Shown: in pieces, positions 13,801 through 25,800 of the stretch
Numbering within the stretch: position 1 is the first letter of the stretch
How the letters are laid out: the number at the start of each line of letters is the position of its first letter
Assembly (NCBI GenBank): GCA_026182355.1
Contig: JAPFBL010000255.1
Location: 186,001-250,000 of the forward strand
Direction: 5' to 3'
Length of the DNA: 64,000 bases
From: Hermatobates lingyangjiaoensis
Taxonomy: Eukaryota > Arthropoda > Insecta > Hemiptera > Hermatobatidae
Program-made: the position numbers and the translations under genes
Notes under the pieces: model-generated
The model's database searches: none
Told to the model about the DNA's origin: nothing
What the model saw: only the letters and a program-made list of their open reading frames with translations

Positions 13801-16800
13801 TGAGTTACGAAAAATTTGCAAAAATTGTATTCCGATATGTCAAAGTTTGTTTGTTCTAGATCAGATATCAACTTATTTGGAACAAAGAGAAAATTAAAAA
13901 AAAAGAAGGAAAACATACTTTTTTATTAAAAATTTTATTTGAAACTAAAATTACAAATATTAAGGATGAAATGTAAACATGCAAAATGTTACATTATTAT
14001 GTAAACATAATATTTTACGTTTTTTCCAAAAAAAATATTGCTATCACAATATTGAAAGTTATGTTGGGGAATATCTCCAAACTGCTTCTGAAAGACTTTA
14101 GCAAATAAATGATAGTGTTATCTATTTCAATATTGAATTTAATCATGAATTCTTTTTTTATCAAACATCCATTCTATTGAATTCCATTGAAAATGTTTTT
14201 ACATAGATTGGTATATTATATATATGGTTTACATTTAATCAAAATAGGATAAATATGTATTTATAAAGAGATTGCTGCCCATCTCTTCCTTCTAACGATT
14301 TATACATTAAAAATAATGTATAAAGTACATTACAGCTGTAGTTAACCCGTAGTTTTATCATTTGTTCTAAAAATTCATATCAAACTTCACAAAAAAGAAT
14401 TGTAAAGCAAGTTTTCAACAATGAAACATAAAGGATTAATGAACCACCAATTAGTATTTTTCCCAAAATTAGTAAATACAGCATGAAAACTGTTTGCGGC
14501 CTGACCTAATAAATAGCACACTTTCCCTGCAAGAAAATAGGACATAATTTATCTTATGTCCTTAAAGTATAAATGGGAAACTCTTCGAAAAAAAATACAA
14601 TATAATCTTGAGGTATTTGGAAAGCATGTATGAGACTTTAACCATTAGCTTAAGTACTAAAAAAAAAATGAAGTCTTATAACTTACAATATTGATATTGT
14701 AAGTGTTGAAAAGTGTTAACAACCTGCATAGCCCTTGGGACAATCGAGACAGACGACAGTTCCGCTAGGAAGTTCAATACAAGGACCTTGTTCTGGGCAA
14801 GGGCAGACCTGGCAGTCATGTTCTGTCTTATTAAGTGCGTTACCATAGTAACCTCGAGCGCATCTTTCACAGTTGTCTCCTGCAGTGTTATGTTGGCAGA
14901 TACACTGACCTGTAAAATAAAAAAAAATATAGATAACTTCATTGTTTTTGGTATGATTTTTTTTTAAAATGCTGTTGTTACCAGTATCGGCATCGCATAT
15001 ATCAGCATGCCCGTTGCAGTCACAAGGAATACACTGCGAGAAGGGGCCACCACGAGGAGGATCATGACGGTAGCCTGCGTCGCATGATTCACAGTACTGG
15101 CCAATATATCCTTCCTGACAGGTACACATTTCTATCCAGTTAGCAGCCTCCCCAGCCGCACCCCTCCTCGCTGTCGTCAGCCGGAAGTCATCCATGAACC
15201 CTATACCTGTACAGACATTTATTACCTTAGTATATATTCATAGGTGACTAGGTAGCTAGTAAACCCGTGCTTTCACCCCCCGCATATACTCACATATAAC
15301 AGTCCAGATTCTGTTTCTAGGGTCTAGACAATTGTCTATGCTTGTAAACATTAATTTATAAAATACACTTTGATAATGAATATGGAAACAATTCATTCAT
15401 ATTCCCTATCCTATAGTTAATTTGAAATTGATTCTTGTCTACCTTAGTCTCTGTGGCCAGGCGCGTATACGGCAACATAGTTGGTCTCCAACCATCTCTG
15501 TACCAGTGCGATTGGTTTTCCTCTTTTATCTCTCCTAAAGACGGTTCAAACCAAAAATTAAAGACTGTAAGTGTGTGTTTTTAATTTCTTTAAGTTCCTT
15601 CATCTACATTGAACTATATTTGTTCGTTTCAGATCGTATTTTCATAGAAAAAGTGTATATATATATATACACTTTTCGTTATATATATATTGCTGTTTCG
15701 ATACCTTCCTTCTGCATAACTTGCATATTACCTTCTTTGTTTTTTCCTTGTTTGGTCTCTGATGACATAAAGTCAAAGGCCTCAGAGCATTTATTCCAAT
15801 TGTTTTCCCAATGTTTAAATTTGTGTAATTCTATACACTTTGCAACTTTTGACACCCGTCTGTTTGTTATTTGTTTTATGAATTATTATATTTTCTTTTA
15901 CATTACAGACCTATGAAAATCATTTAAGTATGTGTAACCGATAGTTGTCTTTCAAAGTTAGAATTGAATCTGGAAAGCTGACCGTTCAAGATAAACATTT
16001 TGATTCTATTCCATTCCATGATCGACATACATTAAAATAAACAAAAAAAACTGTCTAAGACGCTTATAATTATTTACATTAATTATCCAATAAAACGTAT
16101 TTTTTCTGAATTTTGTTTCCCTAATTATCTGATATTTATTTGTTTTATCTGGTAATTATGAACCTACTTTTGATTAATTAGTTTGCGCATCAATTGTTCA
16201 ACTGGCAAACATATCATCTTTTGTTAATTGTTTTGTTCAACTTTTCTTCTTCGGTTTTGATGACTAATGAAAATTATTTGTTGAAGTGAATCAAGTCATA
16301 CGTGATAATTACTAAACAGGGGTTGTTATTTAGGACTTTCAGCCTCCCTCCTAATGGAGTCATCCCCCTTCTTCTACTGCAGCTATTTTTCTCTCAAACA
16401 GGCTCAACTTTCTCTTGCTTACACAAGTTTATCGCACTTTATCGCTTCTTATTACACACGTTACTCAGTACCTCTTATCTTACACCCTCTCAACTCTCAC
16501 TCCTGTTGCCTCTCAGGTCTGTTGGATAACCCTTCAGATGTTATAGCCTACTTGTCAACTTTCAGCATAACCCTTTCTGACTATCCTCTTTAATTTGTTA
16601 TTCTTCTGCCAGAAATGTTATGGGGCCGTTTAGTGTTATTGGTCTGGTTGGACCTTCAATATAACTCATTCTGATATTCCAATTCACATTTTACCACTCT
16701 GTTAGTGGCTATTAATAGCGAGGCAGTTCATCTCCTCATAATTCGCACACAAACAACGATCACCATACCCTAATCTCCTCTTTCCATGATGGCTACTGAT

Positions 16801-19800
16801 TACTCTGCATATAACGCCCTGATCAACACTGAAAGCGCAAAATAACGAGACCTTCTGATTTGCGAGTATATTTCACAATAACGTATAATTAAAAGGAACT
16901 GAAGCGCTTACATTCAAACTCTTACTTATAAACAAAGAAATTCGTAAGCACTAGCTTTAAACTTCCGTCATAAAACTAGTGTAAAATAGGACGTTATAAT
17001 TAATTACACTAATATTTAATAAAGACCTTCTGTGTGATATAGCATTGTTGTTACTCCGATAATAGAAGTGATAAATAAATAATTCCACCCGTATATATAT
17101 TTTATAATTACAACTTGAATTATTTTTTAAAATTGAATTTTAATTGCTACTGAAATTGAAATTATAAGTTACCTCGGGGAGTGTAAGAGCCTCTTATCTT
17201 GATAACGGTTAAGTTAGCCAGTAAACTTATGAAATCCTTTGCAGTTAACCGTGGTTCCCATCCATAATCCTTATCTTCATGAAGTCGAAATCTGTATTCC
17301 TGCGTCTACAGAAATCACAAAAATAAAGGTTAATATAAGATTGAATAATACAATGTTTTAAATAATTAAATAGAATCTTTTTACAACCAACAATCATTTT
17401 AAAACAAAATAATACCAGAGGATGAACAGTTCGGTGTGTGGTATTGTTAGAATTAATTGTTCACAAGTGACTACCAGCTAACAATAAATAGATTGAATCA
17501 CCAAAAGCTGCAGATTTTGTGTTACTCACTATTCCACCTCACACCCTTATAAACTATTTCCTATCTTATAATTTAGTTGTCTTTCACCTGTCGATGACCA
17601 AAGTGGTTGGAAACTCTGATTCATACAACCTTCATTCTGATACCTTATTACAATATTCATTTAATCTTTATATCTATGTTAAATTCATATATTATCTACG
17701 TAAGTGATATGTTGCTTTACATATAAGATCACGAATAAACTGACTATCCACATAAAATTGAAAAACAAACAAACTTAATTATCGGTTTAGCTGACGTATG
17801 AAAAAAAAGAGAGGTCCAAGCACACAAGCAAAATGATGTTTCAGTTCCAACCGTATTTTTTTAGTGGAGATGGTTTAACTGCAGGTTTGAAATGAAAGTC
17901 TGTTTTTTATTATATATTAAATTATTAATAATAATAATAAAAAATTAATAATTTATTATTATTATATTAAATTTAATGTTTATTAATGAAGATAAAGCTG
18001 TCTGAAGTAGATCTTTTTTTCCAGCGTTTAAGTATATATATGGGCTTCAGGGTCGGTTACTTGTCGTTGCGCCTTCAACGCACTTGGTCTCCCTCTCTCT
18101 TTTCTCCTGAAGAGGATTGCCCGAAAATTTGAGTTTGTAAGTGTGTTTCCTTACTGTGTGTGTTTTGATCCTTCGATTTTGAACTCATGTATATATATCG
18201 TTCTTGATACTATACCCACAGTATATTACCAATCGTCGACATGTTAACATTTTCGACAAAATTTCCATTTTCTACTGACCTCAACCATTATCAAGACATC
18301 AATGAGTTTTGGCCAGGTTAGCTCAGTGGTTAACCTACTCGCCTCTGAACTGATAGGCCCAGGGTTCGATACCCACCTGACCCTGACCTTTATTTATTCA
18401 CACGGGAGCTGAATAAATGTGAGTACGTCGTTTCTCGGAGAGGACGTTAAACCATCAGTCCTGTCCCTGTACGATGTCAGGCACCCCTTAAAGATCCCTA
18501 TTCTAAATAGGCACACTTAAGTTAGGCAAAATTTAGTACTCCCAATGTAGAATCACCGATCAAACAAAAAGACCGTACAGGGCTGACGTTTTTAACCTGC
18601 TAGGGGATCTATTTAAACAATGAAAAAAAGTGTGTGCTATCTATATATGTTTATCTATAGCCTACCCTGAAACGGGTAAATATAAAATTCATGAAGACCA
18701 TCAAACCGTCATATGTATTGTAAATAAATACCTACAGTCTGTGGACTCCAGAAGTATTGATAACCGCTATCATTTATCATCATGTTAGGAAGAAGTTTTG
18801 AATAACAGATATTAATTTGAGTAAATCTATAGAAATAAAAGTAATAACAATGAAATTATGTACCTCGACTCCAGGAATTGGATTTTCTTGTCCAAATATA
18901 GTCTGAGTTATCCTCAGTCCTGCTCCTTCAAGTATAATATCATCACCTCTGGGTGAGGGACTATTCTCTCCGATTCTTAATTTAAATTCCAAAATCTGAT
19001 TGTAAGAAGGTCTTTGGTCTCCAAGGAAACGATCTAAAATATATTTGTAAGACGGTCATTTATAAAAAAATATAAAATTATTCAAACAATATTTGTTAAT
19101 ATGCTTACTAATAAGAATAGGTAATTACTTGCGTTTATTGAATGAACAAATCCATATTGCAATATCAAAAAGATATAAAAACAAATTGCTTGACTGTTTA
19201 AATGAAAATAACGCTACAATATAAAAAAAGTTGCTACTTAGAAATTTGATTAAAACAGTTTAAAAACGTTCAATGTTTCATAATAATATTGGAAGTATTA
19301 TAACAACTTAATAAGCTAATGAAAAGATTAAAAAAAAATTGTAATTAGGAGTATTTGTACTAAATGATTTTACATTATCTACACTATTCCAGAAAAGGGG
19401 TAGGAAAGATGAAGGTGACTATACCTGGAGCGACGAAGAAGACAGTTTCTCTAGAAGGCGCGGCAATGTTAATCGATTGAGTGGGAGCATCGTACTTGAT
19501 TTTAATTGACTGTCCATATTCGTCAATCCCCGACCATTTTTCATGACTTCTCGCAAAAATACTTTCCAGAGCAACTAAACAACATATCAAACAATTATCT
19601 GTCATATTTGAAACAAATGATTTATTAATAGCTAATAATTTATTACAAAATATAATCTAAGAGTATAATTTATCAGATACTATTTAATGAATGAGAAGGA
19701 AGATAAAAAAAGGAATATTAAGTAGTGTAATGTCTTTTTTTAACAACCAGAAAAAAAAATTTCTAAATATCAAGTCATTTGGATTCTATAGGGTATATAA

Positions 19801-22800
19801 CCTAAAAATACAAGACCTGAGGGATTAAATATGCAAATAAACATTTTATTGAGAACAGAAAATTAAATATCAACTTAATAAGCAATTCAACATGATAGTT
19901 ACTCAATCTAATTTCTTTTAAAGTCAGTAAATTCAAAAACAGTGTTTTCTGCTACATTCTAAAATTCGATAGTATAGAACATATTTGTTTTAAGAAGGTA
20001 CAAAAATTGCAAAATGGACCTTATATTCGTAGGTATACATAATTTGTATTCTAAAGATATCTTTTTATATTTATTTTCATTTTGTTTAGAAGCTCATGAC
20101 ATTTTAATGAATTAGAAGCTGTTTAGAACTTTAAAGTGATTAAATGATTAAATAGCCTTTCTTGTTTCAAAGAAATAAAATATGGAAGAGAAAACTTTAG
20201 CATATAATTTATTTTTGGTGATTTAAATAAATTGCATATTTATATCACGTAAACAAAATCGTTGAGGGTTTAAATTGGTTCAAAACAGATCATAACAAAA
20301 GAAAAAATTAATTGATAGGGAAAAAAATCATATCAAAAGAATTAAAGATTAATTAAATTTTAATTAATGAAATTGTAAATAAATTGAAACGTAAGAAATA
20401 AAAAAAGTCACGCACCTTTTGAATAGCCTGAAGCTTGAGTGCAGACTGTGGAATGACCATAACAGAAACATGGAGTACAACCAAATTCATTGTCTTCATC
20501 CAAGTTGAAGTAACCCAACTTACACCTAAAACATAAGATTGTTAGACCACAGGACAGCTGTTGGGCAATGAAATAGTTTATCAAGATAAAAGTATAAAAT
20601 ATTTGAATGATTGTTAGTTAACAACTTTACACTTTTTTAACAGTTCAAGACTAATAACAATAGTTTATTGTTGTTATTTTATTAATACATATTGTATTCT
20701 GGAACTTAATTAAAAAAATCTCCACTCAATACTGATTGTAAAATTGACCACAAACATTACATTATTGTTTATATAGTAAACGTAAATCCAGCAAGTATAG
20801 TGTTTTTTTTTTATTATTATTATTTGAGGTTGACTATAGTACTGCGTCTTATTAACTATTGTACTTCCCCCCTTCTGTTCTAAAGTACCCTAACAGTTAG
20901 CTTCACCGCCTCATAGGAGCTCAGCACTTTTGCTGGGTCCAGCGGTAAAAGTTTTCTACGTTTTGTTGAGTGCCCCGAAGCACCTACCTCTCTGCAGCAA
21001 AGTTACCAGACAGTCAGCCAGCAGGAGCAATGGTATTTCTTCCTCTTCTTTCCAGAATCTGCACAAACCATTATTGATCATTCCCATTCAGGCTCCCTAT
21101 GTTTCGGGAGAAAGTGACTTCCGTTCTCCTTCTCGTGTCCATAGATGCACTTGAGGGAGGTTGGCTCCCACTAGTTAGCGCTTTTGAATCCTTGGCGCTT
21201 GCGGAGGATGGTCTCCGAACTTCCTTCTCCTTAATATCATACAGGGGGAAATCCCTGAAGCTCTATCGGTGGTATTTTTTCCACTCCGGCAGACCACCGC
21301 ATACCGGAGTAAGGCTACTCGCTCAAGGGTGTCGCCCGTTACCCTTCAGGATCCGTTCGTATATAGTAACCCCTGTATCATCCATCCTTTTGCACGGATC
21401 GCTTAAAGCCTTGGTTTGGGGCTGGGATAAGAGTACAGGATTTGGGAAGATGGAAGGATCTGAAATAAAGGTGGCCAGGCCCAGACCCTGGTCATCTCCT
21501 CATCTTTAGTTTCTCTCTGCATATGGCAGGTTAACAGGGGAACCTCGTGAAGGCCGAAAGTCGGAGTTGAGGCTAGAGGCTATTAGAGGAGCATATCACT
21601 CCATTACTATCCCATACAGTGTTGAAGCCAGTAGAAGTCTTCAATGTGAATGATAGCTCATCCAGACATTTGACAATTTCTTTATAATAATTCAGAATAG
21701 TCTTCAATGTGAATGATAGCTCATCCAGACATTTGACAATTTCTTTATAATAATTCAGAATATTATTGTGATGCTGTATCTAACATTTCATCTGACATGA
21801 TTACTGAATGGGGGGGGGACTACTACCGTTGTTCGTGGTTTAATATAAAATGCTTTAAAAATAAAACCTTTATCACGGTTTAATAATGTGTAAAAACTAC
21901 ATAGTTATTTTCCTCCTATGCAATAACTAATTTTGTCAAAACTCTTAACTTTTACCGTAGCAGTAGCATGCCAAACATCTTTGAAATGTCATCAAAACAG
22001 GTGTCAGGAAACAAATATCAAAAAAATGATCCAGGGAAACTCAAAACATGTAAATTCTCGATCTCTTCGATTTTTTTTTTAATAATTACTATATTTATAC
22101 AAAAGTAAAAAGTGTCAAAAATGGATTCACATGACATTAGAATGTGTAAATCCGTTAATTTTTTATGATTACTTTAGTAAAGCTACCCAGTGGTCATAGT
22201 CGTGTCGCTTAAAAAATTACATCGGTACCCAATAACTGAAGCTAAGTACATTGGGCATGGTTATCACGTGAATGGGAGCCACAACGTGCGGGTAGTGAGT
22301 GACCCCATTGTGTAGCTCACTCACGGTTAAAGCGGGATAAATAAAAAATGAGCTTATAAAAGTGGATGTTGATAAAAACAAACTAACAATGTAGATAGAA
22401 CCAATTAGCGAATATGAAAAATTTGAGAGATAAATTCAATTTAATTGTATTACAAATTGACCCAAGTTTCGATATAGGCATATAATAATGTGTGATGGAG
22501 CGAGAACGCACCTACGACACTGTTTTCCCTCGACGTTCTCTTTGCACTTGCAGACTCCATTGATGGGGTCACACTGAGGCATGTTCATAAGACTGCCCTC
22601 CGGGAGGCAGTCACACTCCTTGCAGCCAGCAGCTGAAAAGTCATAATGGTTTTCCTTGCATCTGTCACACTTATCCCCTGTCACTCCTGGCTTGCACTGG
22701 CACTTTCCCTCACTGTTACACTGCAAACTCCAAGAGCCTGTAACATCAAATTTAACCAACATTAACTATTTCTATACTTTAAAATAATAATACAGTCACA

Positions 22801-25800
22801 AATTAATAAAAAAAAATTGTCTTGGGATATGGGAACCTGTAATTAATTACTTTTAATTAACAACGATAAAAACTATTAACAATAATTAATCTAAACGTTA
22901 AAAATGTCACAATTATTTGACACTCTTTTATCCTCACTTTTGTTGATCAGTTGCAGGATGATCGCGCTTTACTACTTCAGAGACATTATGATGACCTACT
23001 TTCTAAAATTAAAGAAATTTTGTACTCATTAGAAATGATCATTAAAAAAGATAACTACTAAGAAATTTTGAATGTCGATATGAGCAAATAAATTAAATAT
23101 ATATACGAGTATATATTTGATTCCACAATATTGAATATTATTTGGATCAATTTAAGTCACAGAGGACAAAATATTTAGCTAAAATTAGCCACATACGATT
23201 AAAATCAGTCCTTCGATGGAGAAAGAACTAAATAGTTTTTAAAGAATAATGAAAGATGAGAAAAGTATTTTATGTCAATAGACATTAGTTTTTCACTAAA
23301 CTAAATCATTTATGGTTAAAATTTAATAGTTTATATTAACAGTATGTCATAAAAATAGACCCATGAAATTTGTCCCATACAAAAGGCGAGTGTAAGGTCA
23401 AAATGACAGCCAACAGCAACAGTAATGTTGAATACACCACTTCCAGACAATAACCGAAATAGAGTTACATTGGACATGGATAACTCTTGGATACATGCAC
23501 CATATCTCTTCACTCATGGTTTTAAATGGGTAAATCACTAATGAACCATATCGTAAAGCTCAAAAGACGTTGGGCCACTATAATGGTGGGGAATAAAAAA
23601 AAAAGGGTACAAGAACAAGGGAACGTACTGAGCAAAGGAAAGTAAACACTTTCTACACATTTACGATAGTTAAAAGTTTTATTAATTTAGCGAATTGAAT
23701 TAGAGTATTAATTTTAATTAAATATATCATTTTGGTTTTGAATTTTAAATATATTGCAATAAGAATGGCGTCACCGTAATAGGACTGCTTACAAAGATTC
23801 ATAAACATATATGTTTCGATTATAAATTCATATTTTCGATTTTCATTACATTTCAAACATAGGTGGTGGACAATAATCAGAATAATATAGCATTTTCAAG
23901 ACTTCAATATTTTTTAATCAGTTAAAGAATCTCAAATTTTCAATGTTCCATCCCACTTAGACATTATTTTTTCTTGAAAGATATAAAATAATTCAACAGA
24001 GTTTAATCAGGTTTTTTTCTTTTAAAAACATAGAACACTTAAAAATATTGTGAAACACTTGAACCTTTTGAAATTAATTTTTTTAACACCAGAATTTTCA
24101 TTTTTCTTATTGATTTTAAAATCCAAACTCCTTCGATAAGTAACGTATAACTAATAATGAAAATATATTCTCATATTTTTAATTATTTTTTTTACATTAT
24201 GAGATCCATTATTTTCAGATAAATATAATTTTAAATGAATTAAATTTATTATTTACTAGTTTTATAAGTTTACTTTAACATTGTTTAATCCAGACTACTC
24301 TATATTTTCTTTTTATGTGAAACAATTTTGAAATAGAATCAAAAAATATTCATATGCGCTTCGTTTATCTTAACCCACTGCAATGGCTGGATCCGTGAAA
24401 TCCTGAGGATAACTGTCAAGGCCACAGATACGACGAGCTCTGCAGTTTCAAGATTTGAACAGGTATTTAGCGTGAGAAGCTGACAATACAAGTTACGTTA
24501 ACTGTCAGCCAAAAAAGAACCAACGTCATACTTTTTCATGCAAATTCAGAAAGAATAGATACAATTTTCAAAGGCACGCAACTTGTTCTCCATGCTATTT
24601 TTACCTCTTTACTCTCTATTCATATGAAAATTCCCATATACACCATGCGCTTTGAAATATTCTATGTTTACTCATTACTTTTTCACTTGATTGTGAAAAA
24701 GACTCTTAGAGAGTTCAATAGTTTAATTATAATTAGTAATAATACAATCCGTCATACCTCGGGTCCGTCTGGATCCCATCTTCAAGAGCACCTAACTCTT
24801 GAATTAGGTGCTCTTGAAGATGGGATCCAGACGGACTGGAAACCGGTCGAGCTTTTCTGAGACTTTACGAGGTATGACGGATTGTATTATTACTAATTCT
24901 AATATTACTAACCTCAGTGGAACTAACCCATTAACTATAGTTAAATAATTGTTTAATGATGGTGGATTTCAGACTAGAACAGATAGGATAGGTCAGACTA
25001 GGACAGGTTCTGATCTCCCAGGATGTCTATTAAGACACTTATAATAACAGACAACACTAAACACTGATTTTCAAACTTAATCAGGGTTGCTAGTATGTCG
25101 TATTCCTGCAAGCAGTTTTAAATTCACCACTTCGTAAATCTTAGCGAGGAAATGTTCAGTATTGTTTGCTTAAGTAGATCTCCACATTAATTATTACAAT
25201 TAAACAAAAGCAACAGGCTTGTCACAAGTATAAATTTAGAAGTTTATCCGGGTACCATCTGTCACACTTTAACAACGACTAAAATCAAAATAAACTGATG
25301 GACTACCAGATTCTTATAAAATATTTGTATTATATAATAACTATATAACAATAAACGAGATGAATGAAACTACCTCTTGTTATCTGTGATTACAAATAAA
25401 CAATTTTCGGAATATTCAATAAATGAAAAAATATATCTTTCAAATTTTTTTATTTGGATTTTAATCTACTAAGTCACTAAAATTCATAGTCAATCTTTTG
25501 TTCCATCAATATTAAGATCTAGTGAATGATCTGATTACTGAATCAGATGATTGGTATGAATGATATATATACCATAATACCAATTTATTACCTGACAAGT
25601 AGTTAGGTAATAAATTAATCGTGAAATGATATAATAGCTAACACATTACTAGTGAAATAGATAATAAATTAATATTAATACACTTATCTTAAAATAATGA
25701 ACCTGAAAACAAAAAAATCATTAACTTTTAGTCCCAAGTTCCTATCGTTATTTATTTATATAAAATGGAGTCTGAGAGATGCAAATGTGAATTAAGGTCA

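Noticed and set aside
14676..14967. Open frames on both strands over the LE6-LE7 exon
   Set aside because: Shadows of the laminin exon in other frames; they run into intron without splice support.
21099..21509. 136-codon plus-strand open frame
   Set aside because: It lies in the GC-rich LINE fragment whose recognisable protein motifs are on the minus strand; its own translation resembles nothing.
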